In this document: positions 21,624-30,236 of the stretch, piece by piece
Numbering within the stretch: the first letter of the stretch is position 1
Layout: the number at the start of each line of letters is the position of its first letter
Assembly (NCBI RefSeq): GCF_012910955.1
Contig: NZ_WTVQ01000001.1
Span: forward strand, 186,001 to 250,000
Direction of reading: 5' to 3'
DNA length: 64,000 nucleotides
Source of the DNA: Aromatoleum diolicum
GTDB lineage: Bacteria > Pseudomonadota > Gammaproteobacteria > Burkholderiales > Rhodocyclaceae
Program-made: the position numbers and the translations under genes
The notes under the pieces: generated by a model
What the model saw: the letters and a program-made list of their open reading frames with translations, nothing else
What the model was told of the DNA's origin: nothing
Databases searched by the model: none

Positions 21624-23069
21624 ATGAGTGCAGTTCTGGATGGCAAGACGCGCAACAAGGCGTTGATCAATGAGGTGCTCGAGGTCTACCCCGAGAAGGC
21701 CGCGAAGAAGCGCGCCAAACACCTCAACGTGTATGAAGAAGGCAAGCCCGACTGCGGCGTGAAGTCGAACATCAAGTCGCTGCCCGGCGTGATGACCATC
21801 CGCGGCTGTGCCTACGCCGGTTCCAAGGGCGTGGTGTGGGGCCCGGTCAAGGACATGATGCACATCAGTCATGGCCCGGTCGGCTGTGGCCAGTACTCCT
21901 GGTCCACGCGCCGCAACTACTACAACGGCACCACCGGGGTGGACGCCTTCGGCGCCATGCAGGTCACCTCCGACTTCCAGGAAAAGGACATCGTCTTCGG
22001 CGGCGACAAGAAGCTGGACAAGGTGATCGACGAGATCACCCAGCTCTTCCCGCTCGCCAAGGGCATCTCGATCCAGTCGGAGTGCCCGATCGGCCTGATC
22101 GGCGACGACATCGAGGCGGTGTCGAAGAAGAAGTCGAAGGAAATCGGCCTGCCGCTGGTGCCGGTGCGCTGCGAAGGTTTCCGCGGCGTGTCGCAGTCGC
22201 TCGGTCACCACATCGCCAACGACGCGATCCGCGACTGGGTGTTCGACAAGGCCGACTACAACGCGCCTTTCGAATCGACGCCGTACGACGTCGTGCTGAT
22301 GGCCGACTACAACATCGGCGGCGACGCGTGGTCGAGCCGCATCCTGCTCGAGGAAATGGGCTTGCGCGTGATTGGCCAGGGCACCGGCGACGCGACGCTC
22401 AAGGAAATCGAGATGATGCCGCGCGCCAAGCTGCTGCTGCTGCACTGCTATCGCTCGATGAACTACATCGCGCGGCACGTGGAAGAGAAGTACGGGGTGC
22501 CCTGGTTCGAGTACAACCTCTTCGGCCCGACCAAGATCGCCGAATCGCTGCGCGGCATCGCTGCCTTCTTCGACGACACGATCAAGGAAAACGCCGAGAA
22601 GGTCATCGCCAAGTACACCGCACTGTCGCAGGCGGTCATCGACAAGTACAAGCCGCGTCTGGCCGGCAAGACGGTGATGCTCTACGTCGGCGGCCTGCGT
22701 CCGCGTCACGTCATCGGCGCGTACGAAGACCTCGGCATGGAAGTGGTCGGCACCGGCTACGAATTCGGCCACGGCGACGACTACCAGCGCACCACCCACT
22801 ACGTGAAGGACGGCACGCTGATCTACGACGACGTTTCCAGCTTCGAACTGGAGAAGTTCGCCGAGAAGATCCGCCCCGACCTGATCGGCTCCGGCGTCAA
22901 GGAGAAGTACATCTTCCAGAAGATGGGCATCCCCTTCCGCCAGATGCACAGCTGGGATTACTCCGGCCCCTATCACGGCTTCGACGGCTTCGCCATCTTC
23001 GCCCGTGACATGGACATGGCGATCAATTCGCCGGTATGGGGCATGACCAAAGCCCCCTGGAAGAAATAA
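21624..23069 (+). CDS. nifD: NifD, nitrogenase MoFe protein alpha chain
   Basis: Alpha subunit (481 aa) that holds FeMo-co and shares the P-cluster. The cofactor ligands fall at Cys275 ([12 protein letters not shown]) and His442 ([10 protein letters not shown]), the same numbers as in Azotobacter. P-cluster segments [23 protein letters not shown] and [12 protein letters not shown] are intact. RBS AAGGAG; 24-bp gap after nifH. Confidence 0.99.
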   Translation: MSAVLDGKTRNKALINEVLEVYPEKAAKKRAKHLNVYEEGKPDCGVKSNIKSLPGVMTIRGCAYAGSKGVVWGPVKDMMHISHGPVGCGQYSWSTRRNYYNGTTGVDAFGAMQVTSDFQEKDIVFGGDKKLDKVIDEITQLFPLAKGISIQSECPIGLIGDDIEAVSKKKSKEIGLPLVPVRCEGFRGVSQSLGHHIANDAIRDWVFDKADYNAPFESTPYDVVLMADYNIGGDAWSSRILLEEMGLRVIGQGTGDATLKEIEMMPRAKLLLLHCYRSMNYIARHVEEKYGVPWFEYNLFGPTKIAESLRGIAAFFDDTIKENAEKVIAKYTALSQAVIDKYKPRLAGKTVMLYVGGLRPRHVIGAYEDLGMEVVGTGYEFGHGDDYQRTTHYVKDGTLIYDDVSSFELEKFAEKIRPDLIGSGVKEKYIFQKMGIPFRQMHSWDYSGPYHGFDGFAIFARDMDMAINSPVWGMTKAPWKK

Positions 23070-23080
23070 GGAGATTCATC

Positions 23081-24610
23081 ATGCCTCAGAGTGCAGACAA
23101 GGTACTTGACCACTCCGACCTGTTCCGGGAGCCCGAATATCAGGAGATCTTCGAGCGCAAGAAGGGCTTCGAAGGCGGCTGCGGCGCGGCCAAGGTCACG
23201 GAAATCGCCGACTGGACCAAGTCGATGGAATACCGCGAGATCAACTTCAAGCGCGAAGCCCTCGTCGTCAATCCGGCCAAGGCCTGCCAACCGCTCGGCG
23301 CGGTACTGTGCGCGTCGGGCTTCGAAGGCACCCTGCCCTACGTGCATGGCTCGCAGGGTTGCGTCGCCTACTTCCGCTCGCACTTCAACCGTCACTTCAA
23401 GGAGCCGTGTTCGGCGGTGTCCGACTCGATGACCGAAGACGCGGCGGTGTTCGGCGGCCTCAACAACATCGTCGATGGCCTGGCCAACGCCCACGCGCTG
23501 TACAAGCCGAAGATGATCGCGGTGTCGACCACCTGCATGGCGGAGGTCATCGGTGACGACCTCGACGGCTTCATCAAGACGGCCAAGGCGAAAGGCTCGA
23601 TCCCCGAAGACTTCCGCGTGCCGTTCGCGCACACCCCGAGCTTCGTCGGCAGCCATGTCACCGGCTACGACAACATGCTCAAGGGCTTCCTGACGAACTT
23701 CTGGGAAGGCAAGACGCGGGTTGAAACGTCCGCTCCGGCGATCAACATCAACGGCGGCTTCGACGGCTACTGCGTCGCCAACAACCGCGAGATCAAGCGC
23801 CTGATGAAGGAAATGGGCGTCGCGGCGACGATCATCTCGGACCCGTCCGAGGTGTTCGATACCCCGGCCGACGGCGAATTCCGCATGTATGCCGGCGGCA
23901 CCACCGCCGAACAGATGGACGCCGCGCTCAACGCCAAAGGCACCGTCTTCATGCAGGGCATCTCCGCCGTCAAGTCCGCCGAGTATGTGGAAAAGGCCGG
24001 ACAGAAGACCATCTCGCTGCACTGCCCGGTCGGCGTCGCCGGCACCGATGCCTTCCTGATGGCAGTCGCCGAACTCACCGGCCAGGCGATCCCCGCCTCG
24101 CTGGAAACGGAGCGCGGCCGTCTGGTGGACGCCATCACCGACTCGCAGGCCTACCTGCACGGCAAGAAGTTCGCGCTGTTCGGCGACCCCGACATGCTGC
24201 TCGGGCTCACCGCCTTCCTGCTCGAACTCGGCGCCGAGCCGGTGCATATCGTGTGCACCAACGCCACCAAGGAATGGACCGCGAAGATCACCGAACTGCT
24301 CGCGGCCAGCCCCTTCGGCAAAGAAGGCAAGGCCTGGCCTGGCAAGGATCTGTGGCACATGCGTTCGCTGCTCGCCACCGAGCCGGTCGACTTCCTGATC
24401 GGCAGCTCGCACGGCAAGTACCTCGAACGCGACACGGATACGCCGCTGATCCGTATCGGTTTCCCGATCTTCGACCGCCACCACCATCACCGCTTCCCGA
24501 TCTGGGGCTACCAGGGCGGTCTCAACGTCCTCGTCAAGATCCTCGACAAGATCTTCGACACCCTGGACGCGACGACCACCGATTCGGCCAGCTTCGATCT
24601 GGTGCGCTAA
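23081..24610 (+). CDS. nifK: NifK, nitrogenase MoFe protein beta chain
   Basis: Beta subunit (509 aa) of dinitrogenase. P-cluster cysteines are seen in [28 protein letters not shown] and [13 protein letters not shown]. The ATG at 23081 ([13 protein letters not shown]) has AAGGAG before it, 11 bp after nifD. The N-terminal extension is of the Azotobacter/betaproteobacterial type. Confidence 0.99.
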   Translation: MPQSADKVLDHSDLFREPEYQEIFERKKGFEGGCGAAKVTEIADWTKSMEYREINFKREALVVNPAKACQPLGAVLCASGFEGTLPYVHGSQGCVAYFRSHFNRHFKEPCSAVSDSMTEDAAVFGGLNNIVDGLANAHALYKPKMIAVSTTCMAEVIGDDLDGFIKTAKAKGSIPEDFRVPFAHTPSFVGSHVTGYDNMLKGFLTNFWEGKTRVETSAPAININGGFDGYCVANNREIKRLMKEMGVAATIISDPSEVFDTPADGEFRMYAGGTTAEQMDAALNAKGTVFMQGISAVKSAEYVEKAGQKTISLHCPVGVAGTDAFLMAVAELTGQAIPASLETERGRLVDAITDSQAYLHGKKFALFGDPDMLLGLTAFLLELGAEPVHIVCTNATKEWTAKITELLAASPFGKEGKAWPGKDLWHMRSLLATEPVDFLIGSSHGKYLERDTDTPLIRIGFPIFDRHHHHRFPIWGYQGGLNVLVKILDKIFDTLDATTTDSASFDLVR

Positions 24611-24622
24611 GGAGAACCCGGC

Positions 24623-24970
24623 ATGCCCAACATCACCTTCAGCTCACCGAAGATGCGCAAGGACGTCACGGTCTATGCGGCTGCCGGGGATCGCACGACG
24701 ATCCTCGGCGTCGCCAAGCACCACAGCGTCGAGATCGATTGCGAGTGCGAAAAAGGCGAGTGCGGCTCTTGCACGGTCGAAGTCATCCACATCGGCAACA
24801 AGCCGCCGATGGCGGTGCACGTCACCGAAAAGGAGAAGCTCACGCTGCTGACCTCGGGCAAGCTCAAGAAGTCGGAATTCGACGAACTCGAACTCCTCGA
24901 CCTCGCGCCGCGCTACCGACTGGCCTGCCAGTACATGCTGCTCGACGAGGACATCGTGGTGAAGTTCTGA
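24623..24970 (+). CDS. fesII: FeSII (Shethna II)-like [2Fe-2S] ferredoxin
   Basis: 115-aa plant-type [2Fe-2S] protein. Cluster ligands would be Cys42-x4-Cys47-x2-Cys50 and Cys102. From memory of the Azotobacter FeSII sequence, the start (xIxFSSPxM), GVA, CGSC, LTxKEK, GKLxKSE, PxYRLACQ and DED all correspond, and length is similar. FeSII gives conformational oxygen protection by binding oxidised NifH and NifDK; that role here is inferred. It lies 12 bp after nifK with GGAG, so it is likely co-transcribed with the structural genes. A general ferredoxin role in electron transfer is the alternative. Confidence 0.82.
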   Translation: MPNITFSSPKMRKDVTVYAAAGDRTTILGVAKHHSVEIDCECEKGECGSCTVEVIHIGNKPPMAVHVTEKEKLTLLTSGKLKKSEFDELELLDLAPRYRLACQYMLLDEDIVVKF

Positions 24971-25023
24971 GCGCCTGAACCCCGCTCACGGCATCCAGCG
25001 ATCTCTCCGCGTCGCTTGCCGCC

Positions 25024-25051
25024 CGGCCCGCCCGCAAGGTGGGCCGTTTTT
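25024..25051 (+). terminator. Rho-independent terminator of the nifHDK operon
   Basis: GC-rich stem CGGCCCGCC/GGTGGGCCG (one mismatch) with a five-base loop, followed by TTTTT, 54 bp after the ferredoxin stop. The remainder of 24971-25216 shows no gene. Confidence 0.82.
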
Positions 25052-25216
25052 CTTTGGCGACACCGAAATCCGGAACTACCACAGACAACCCGAAACCGAC
25101 ACTTTGATCGTGTGCGTAGCGGACGCACAAGGTGGACGCAACAGGCGCCCGCACTGCGACGCACGATGCTAAGCGCCCCGCTTACCGGGCGTCTTGTTGA
25201 CTCATGAGATGGCCGT

Positions 25217-25942
25217 TCAGACCTTGATGATAGGAGCTTGCCCGCACTGCGCACTTCCGTAGTGAATTGCCATGACCTTCTCGACGTTTCCCCTCTGAAA
25301 GATCATTCCGCCGGGGCGATACAGGTAGTCTGAGCCAGACTCCACTCTTTTCGTATGCAGGTGAAATACGAACCCCAAGAATGAAGTGGTGACCCCGACG
25401 CACTCTTCATCCATCCAGTTTAGGCGAATGGTGAACTCGGGCATCATCTCAGTGGTGCCGCACGCCGGGCGTTCCAGGAACAGACCGCAACCCTCGCTGA
25501 AGTCCGCCTTCCGCATAAGTATGCTTGGCCACGTCGGATTGAGGCTTGACCGAATGACTTGGCCGTTCCTTGTTGCGTTTCCCGACGCGAGCAGAGTTGC
25601 GGCAGTCTTGAGCATCCATCTTTCAACGTTCAGACCATTTACAACGCATTCTTCGCGTTGTTCGGTTTCCACGATGCGTTTGGGCAGCTGATGCAGACAG
25701 CGAAACAACAGGCTGGCTGACGAATCGAAGTCCGACAGCTGACTGTTGTGCAAACGACATAGAACGCGTCCCGTAATGCTGTTGACACCGACTCGCTTCA
25801 AGCCCTTGCACCAAGGCAGGCCCTCAATATATACAGCGTTGTCCCCGAGTTGAGAGAGGAGACTCTTCGAAATGAGGTGATCTCCGCTCAATTTGGCGTC
25901 GCAGGGAGAGTAGCCGCTCAAGTAGCAGGCAGGGTTTTTCAC
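25217..25942 (-). CDS. HNH-like protein of unknown function
   Basis: 241-aa protein, start GTG at 25942. The N-terminal part has a Cys/His arrangement resembling zinc-binding HNH nucleases: CYLSGYSPC (Cys6, Cys14), GDHLISKSLL (His22), then VLCRLHNSQLSDFD (Cys62, His65). The rest is mixed alpha/beta and not recognised. Base composition is visibly poorer in GC than the nif genes on either side, suggesting acquisition by transfer. No partner gene is adjacent; the next gene on this strand is the broken secreted-protein gene. Confidence 0.6.
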   Translation of the reverse strand: MKNPACYLSGYSPCDAKLSGDHLISKSLLSQLGDNAVYIEGLPWCKGLKRVGVNSITGRVLCRLHNSQLSDFDSSASLLFRCLHQLPKRIVETEQREECVVNGLNVERWMLKTAATLLASGNATRNGQVIRSSLNPTWPSILMRKADFSEGCGLFLERPACGTTEMMPEFTIRLNWMDEECVGVTTSFLGFVFHLHTKRVESGSDYLYRPGGMIFQRGNVEKVMAIHYGSAQCGQAPIIKV

Positions 25943-26065
25943 GACGGGTGTCTCAACTTGCGCAGTTACGCGGCCTATCGAAGTTCAGGGGCAGACGGAC
26001 AGCGAAGCTGGCTGGCTGCCCCGAACGGAATGTTGGGCGGCACCGCGCGAGATGCGTATGAGGAG

Positions 26066-26422
26066 TCAATTTACTCTCTTGCGGCAGTAGTCTATTGCTG
26101 ACTGCACCGACTCCCGGAATCCCATTGTCGGGAGACGCACTCGCTCACCATATGGCGTGACATATTCGAGAGAGTCCAGATTGACGAGGAACTGCAGCAG
26201 AACGTCATTCGTGACACCGAAACCTGCCTCGTATCCATTGTCATACTTGGTCATGGCAGCGTGCCAAGTATGGAACTTTCCATTCAGAACCACCCCGATC
26301 TTCGAGTCGTTCAAGACTGATTGACTGATTGGGGTACCGAGACGGCTCCCAGTGACCTCGGCAAACGAGAAGATAGGGTCACATCGGCGTGCGTACTCAA
26401 ATACGATTAACGCTGTTCTTCC
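26066..26422 (-). pseudogene. C-terminal part of a secreted-protein gene split by IS66
   Basis: Encodes the last 118 codons of an ORF whose first 55 codons lie across the IS element (28854-29020). Reading through one copy of the 8-bp target duplication restores a continuous frame of 172 codons including the stop. Visible sequence: FAEVTGSRLGTPISQSVLND, then VLNGKFHTWHAAMTKYDNGY. No known domain was recognised. The ORF as it stands continues into the IS end, but that extension is an artefact of the insertion. Confidence 0.75.
26415..26422. repeat. Target-site duplication, left copy
   Basis: GTTCTTCC directly precedes the left IS66 end. The right copy is GTTCTTCT (28854-28861), seven of eight identical; eight bases is the IS66 family norm. 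Confidence 0.75.
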
Positions 26423-26507
26423 GTAAGCACCCGGGGAAGTCATCTGTGATGGAGCGCCGCGATTGAGGAGGATGGTGTCCACCATCAACTTGATCGTGGA
26501 CACCATC

Positions 26508-26867
26508 ATGGAGATTGCGAAACCGCAACGCCAGAAGCGGCAGCACAGCGAGGAATTTCGGCAGGCGGTTGTTCAGGCGTGCGGCGAGCCGGGCGCGTCG
26601 GTGGCTGGGGTGGCGCTGGCCAACGGCGTGAATGCCAACCTGGTGAGGAAATGGATGGCCAAGCGCGGCGTGAGGCCGCCAGGCCAAAGCGTGCGGCGGG
26701 GTGAATTGCAGGCTGCCGTTTCCGAATTTGTTCCGCTCCACGTTGCGCCGGCATCGCCCCCGGACATCCGCATCGAGCTTTGCCGGGGCAACACGACGGT
26801 GCGCATCGAGTGGCCTGTGCAGGCGGCCGGCGAATGCGGCGCCTGGTTGCGTGAGTGGCTTCGATGA
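26508..26867 (+). CDS. IS66 TnpA (Orf1)
   Basis: Small accessory protein of IS66 elements (119 aa from this start) with a helix-turn-helix of the transposase-8 type: RQKRQHSEEFRQAVVQAC, then GVALANGVNANLVRKWM. The ATG at 26508 (MEIAKPQRQKR) is likely; an in-frame ATG at 26472 would add 12 residues read from the terminal region. The stop overlaps the tnpB start (ATGA). Confidence 0.88.
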   Translation: MEIAKPQRQKRQHSEEFRQAVVQACGEPGASVAGVALANGVNANLVRKWMAKRGVRPPGQSVRRGELQAAVSEFVPLHVAPASPPDIRIELCRGNTTVRIEWPVQAAGECGAWLREWLR

Positions 26868-27193
26868 TCCGGATCGACGCGGTCTGGCTGGCGGTGCAGG
26901 CGCTGGACATGCGGGCCGGCACCGACACGGTGCTGGGTCGGGTGGTTCAGGTGTTCGGTGAAGCGCGGCCGCACCATGCCTACCTCTTCGCCAACCGTCG
27001 AGGCAACCGAATGAAGGTGCTGGTCCATGACGGCTTCGGCATCTGGCTGGCGGCGCGCCGACTCCAACAGGGGCGCTTCCATTGGCCGGCCGGCGAGACG
27101 ACGGCAACGCTGAGTCGGGCGCAGTTCGACGCCCTGGTGCTGGGGCTGCCGTGGCAGCGGATCGGCGACGACGGCATCATCCGGGTGCTGTGA
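26864..27193 (+). CDS. IS66 TnpB (Orf2)
   Basis: 109-aa IS66 Orf2 protein: MIRIDAVWLAV, NRRGNRMKVLVHDGFGIWL and LQQGRFHWP are characteristic of the family. Needed together with TnpA and TnpC for IS66 transposition; biochemical role unknown. The start overlaps tnpA by four bases. Confidence 0.93.
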   Translation: MIRIDAVWLAVQALDMRAGTDTVLGRVVQVFGEARPHHAYLFANRRGNRMKVLVHDGFGIWLAARRLQQGRFHWPAGETTATLSRAQFDALVLGLPWQRIGDDGIIRVL

Positions 27194-27254
27194 GCCGCGG
27201 CAATTCTGACCTACCCTAATAGCCAACGAGCATCAGGGCGGGCATCATGCCCGC

Positions 27255-28811
27255 ATGCTTCTTCCTGCCCGGCTTGACGAACTGAATGCGGATGAACTGC
27301 GCCACCTGGTGCAGGAATTGGCCGCCGAAGTCAGCCAGCAAGCGGCGCTGATCGGCCAGAAGGATCACGAGCTGAACTGGCGTCAGGCCAAGATCGACAA
27401 GCTCACGCATGAACTGGCGTTGCACAAGCGCTGGCGGTTCAGTGCCCGATCCGAGCAGCTGTCGGCCGAGCAGGCGCGACTGTTCGAGGAAACCGTCGAC
27501 ACCGACCTCGCCGCAATCGAAACAGAACTCGAACAGCTGTCGAGTCCGAAGCCACCGGACGAGAAAGCCAAGCCGCGTCGGCAGCCGCTGCCGCCGCATT
27601 TGCCACGCCACGACATCCACCACGAACCGGAGCAGAGGACCTGCCCCTGCGGCTGTCAGCTCAAGCGCATCGGCGAGGATATCGCCGAGAAGCTCGACTA
27701 CACGCCGGGCGTCTTCACCGTCGAGCGGCACATTCGCGGCAAGTGGGTCTGTGCCCAGTGCGAGACGCTGTTCCAGGCCCCGGTGCCGGCGCAAGTGATC
27801 GACAAGGGCATTCCGACCGCCGGCCTGCTGGCGCACGTGATGGTCGCCAAGTTCGCCGATCATCAACCCTTGTATCGGCTGAGCGGCATCCTCGATCGGT
27901 CCGGCATGACGATTCCGCCCTCGACGCTCGGCCAGTGGGTCGGCGTAACCGGCGTCGCGCTGCAACCGCTGGTCGACGCGCTCAAGGAGGCGTTGCTCGA
28001 GCGTCCGGTATTGCATGCCGATGAGACGCCGGTGGCGATGCTCAATCCCGGTGCCGGCAAGACGCATCGGGCGTATTTATGGAGTTACGGCACGCCGGTC
28101 TTCGAAACGATGAAGGCGGTGATCTACGACTTCGCTGACAGCCGGGCGGGCAAGCACGCGAAAGCCTTCCTCGGCGACTGGCGAGGGACACTGGTCTGCG
28201 ACGATTACGCGGCCTATAACGCCCTGTTTGCCCACGGGATCACCGAAGCAGGATGCATGGCCCATGCGAGGCGACGCTTCTTCGACCTGCATGCCAACCA
28301 CCAGAGCCAGATTGCCGGCGAAGCGCTCGAGATCTTCGGCCAGATCTATGGCGTCGAGCGCGACGTGGCCGACCTGACCGCCGATGAACGGCTCCGAATA
28401 CGACAGGCGAAAGCGCGACCGATCGCCGATGCCTTGCATACCTGGCTGATGACGCAACGACAACGCGTGCCAACCGGTTCGGCGACGGCCAAGGCCATCG
28501 ATTACAGCCTGAATCGATGGGTGGCACTGACCCACTATCTTGACGACGGCCGGGTGCCGATCGACAACAACTGGATCGAGAATCGAATCCGGCCGGTGGC
28601 CCTCGGCCGTGGGAACTGGCTATTCGCGGGCAGCCTGCGCGCCGGCCAGCGGGCGGCGGCGATCATGAGCCTGATTCAGTCGGCCAAGCTCAACGGCCAC
28701 GATCCGTATGCCTATCTGAAGGACGTCCTCGCCCGGCTGCCGACCCAACCGGTCAGCCGGATCAGCGAATTGCTGCCGCATCGCTGGCAGCCCCAATCTC
28801 GCGCCTGCTGA
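27255..28811 (+). CDS. IS66 transposase TnpC (DDE type)
   Basis: Full-length transposase (518 aa): N-terminal leucine-zipper-like coiled coil (about 10-60), a zinc-finger segment (CPCGCQLKRIGED, CAQCETLF), then the DDE catalytic domain with LHADETPV, LVCDDYAAYN and the glutamate in NNWIENRIRP. The C-terminal tail is the usual IS66 one. No frameshift is seen. Confidence 0.95.
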   Translation: MLLPARLDELNADELRHLVQELAAEVSQQAALIGQKDHELNWRQAKIDKLTHELALHKRWRFSARSEQLSAEQARLFEETVDTDLAAIETELEQLSSPKPPDEKAKPRRQPLPPHLPRHDIHHEPEQRTCPCGCQLKRIGEDIAEKLDYTPGVFTVERHIRGKWVCAQCETLFQAPVPAQVIDKGIPTAGLLAHVMVAKFADHQPLYRLSGILDRSGMTIPPSTLGQWVGVTGVALQPLVDALKEALLERPVLHADETPVAMLNPGAGKTHRAYLWSYGTPVFETMKAVIYDFADSRAGKHAKAFLGDWRGTLVCDDYAAYNALFAHGITEAGCMAHARRRFFDLHANHQSQIAGEALEIFGQIYGVERDVADLTADERLRIRQAKARPIADALHTWLMTQRQRVPTGSATAKAIDYSLNRWVALTHYLDDGRVPIDNNWIENRIRPVALGRGNWLFAGSLRAGQRAAAIMSLIQSAKLNGHDPYAYLKDVLARLPTQPVSRISELLPHRWQPQSRAC

Positions 28812-28853
28812 TCCGCGTTACCGGCCGTCAAGATGAGATGGCCGGTTGGATAC

Positions 28854-28861
28854 GTTCTTCT
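28854..28861. repeat. Target-site duplication, right copy
   Basis: GTTCTTCT directly follows the right IS66 end and differs from the left copy only in the last base. Confidence 0.75.
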
Positions 28862-29020
28862 TTTGGTACCGGCGTCTGGTAGCGCCACTTGGGCAAGAGG
28901 TCCATTGGCCCCTCTGCTGTCGACACGCCAGGAGGCTTGAGCATGAGCAACGGTGGTGGCGCCTGCGAGTGCAATAGCGGCAAACGCGTAGGCGATAGCA
29001 CGAGCGCGAGAGAAGTTCAT
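28854..29020 (-). pseudogene. N-terminal part of the secreted-protein gene split by IS66
   Basis: Start ATG at 29020. The first 27 residues form a typical Sec signal peptide (basic N-terminus, IAYAFAAIALAGATTV core, cleavage after AHA), followed by QASWRVDSRGANGPLAQVAL and then the IS66 junction. The frame continues exactly in register in 26422-26066. The intact protein would have had 171 residues and been exported. Present function is probably lost. Confidence 0.75.
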
Positions 29021-29186
29021 AGCTCGATCCGGTCAACGTGGGGAGATTGTGACGTCCAACGTCCAAGCTCAGGGGCGCTGCGGGGCATTATTGTGCAGCG
29101 TCCCTTGGAGGCAGTATTAGGCAAAATGTCGCCGTCTTGCAGGCGCCAACTTTCGATGACGTGCGTTTGATCTCTTGTGTTCTAAT

Positions 29187-29384
29187 TCACCAAATACCCA
29201 ACCAAACCCCGAAACCATGAATGATTGCAACGGGAAAGAAGATGGCTCCCGCAATGAGGAACCCCCACTTTGCCGTAGTGAAACAAACATAGAGATGGGT
29301 GAGCCAGGCGGCAACGCAGGCGATGCCTATTAGCAACGCTATTTCAGCTTCGCCTTTCTGACGATTGAAGATATTTTTTAGCAT
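29187..29384 (-). CDS. Small two-helix membrane protein
   Basis: 65-aa protein with a basic, Asn-rich start (MLKNIFNRQKGEAE) and two hydrophobic helices (about 15-35 and 40-62, the second ending HGFGVWLGIW). The ATG at 29384 has GGGAG at good spacing; the longer open frame upstream lacks a convincing start. I do not recognise the family. It lies in the lower-GC accessory patch with no co-oriented neighbour close by. Confidence 0.6.
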   Translation of the reverse strand: MLKNIFNRQKGEAEIALLIGIACVAAWLTHLYVCFTTAKWGFLIAGAIFFPVAIIHGFGVWLGIW

Positions 29385-29581
29385 ACGGTTTCTCCCTCGA
29401 GGCTTAAAAAAAGCACGACGAATATTCATGATGACGTGATTGCTGCCCAATGTGCTGTAGACGGCAAGAGTGACGATTACCCTTGTCAGTGACGCATACG
29501 CCGGAACGCGTTGCAGTGTAAGCGATTGTTCTAAACCAACAAGCCTAAGGAACATGATCTTATACGTCAATCATAGAGGGC

Positions 29582-30184
29582 ATGACGTCGAGATTTGCCC
29601 CGACCGGCGCGCCAATCCAGAATCGGCGCACACGAGAGATCAACGCTGTGTACCGAGATATCCTGGAATTCTGGTTCGACGAGGCGTCGCCGGCGCAATG
29701 GTGGAAGAAGGACGCAACGTTCGACCATCTGGTCGCTGATCGCTTCGGTCACGTGCACGCGCAGGCCGCGCGCGGCGAGTTGTTCGAGTGGCGCGGCACG
29801 GCGTCCGGGCGGCTGGCGGAGGTGATCGTGCTGGATCAGTTTTCGCGCAACGTGTTCCGCGACTCTGCGGCGGCCTTCGCCTGTGACGGGATGGCGCTGG
29901 TGCTCGCGCAGGAGGCCATCGCGGCAGGGGCGGAGCAGGCGCTGCGGCCGGTCGAGCGCAGCTTCCTGTACATGCCCTTCATGCACAGCGAGTCGCTGAA
30001 GATCCACGAGATTGCGGTGCAGCTGTTCGAACGCAATTCCATCCGGGACAACCTGGACTACGAGCTGAAGCACAAGGCGGTGATCGAGCGCTTCGGGCGC
30101 TATCCGCATCGCAATGCAGTACTGGGAAGGGAATCGACCCCGGACGAGGTCGAGTTCCTGAAGCAGCCGGGTTCGCGTTTCTAG
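29582..30184 (+). CDS. DUF924 family protein
   Basis: 200-aa soluble helical protein of the widespread DUF924 family, whose biochemical role is not established. Family features: ILEFWFDEASPAQWWKKDATFD, VIVLDQFSRNVFRDSA, FLYMPFMHSE and RFGRYPHRNAVLGRESTPDE. The start is uncertain: ATG at 29582 is given, while a GTG at 29648 (just before YRDILEFWF) would match the conserved region and remove 22 unconserved residues. Confidence 0.88.
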   Translation: MTSRFAPTGAPIQNRRTREINAVYRDILEFWFDEASPAQWWKKDATFDHLVADRFGHVHAQAARGELFEWRGTASGRLAEVIVLDQFSRNVFRDSAAAFACDGMALVLAQEAIAAGAEQALRPVERSFLYMPFMHSESLKIHEIAVQLFERNSIRDNLDYELKHKAVIERFGRYPHRNAVLGRESTPDEVEFLKQPGSRF

Positions 30185-30203
30185 ACCCGTTCGGTCCGGC
30201 AAT

Positions 30204-30223
30204 CCCGCGAGGCGGGCCGTTTC
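30204..30223 (+). terminator. Hairpin after the DUF924 gene
   Basis: CCCGC-GAG-GCGGG followed by CCGTTTCT, 20 bp past the stop. Lies between two convergent genes. Confidence 0.5.
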
Positions 30224-30236
30224 TCTATGAGACCGA

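Larger units (their letters stand above)
26423..28853 (+). mobile_element. Complete IS66-family insertion sequence (about 2.43 kb)
   Basis: Three-gene element tnpA-tnpB-tnpC. The left terminus GTAAGCACCCGG... and the reverse complement of the right terminus GTATCCAACCGG... agree at most of the first 22 bases (17 matches), including an inner TCATCT block. It is flanked by a near-perfect 8-bp duplication. All three ORFs look intact, so the copy may still be active. It interrupts a secreted-protein gene on the opposite strand. Confidence 0.88.

Noticed and set aside
26423-26509. Extension of the 147-codon minus-strand ORF into the IS66 left end
   Set aside because: The first 29 codons come from the IS terminus; the native reading frame continues across the element at 28861.
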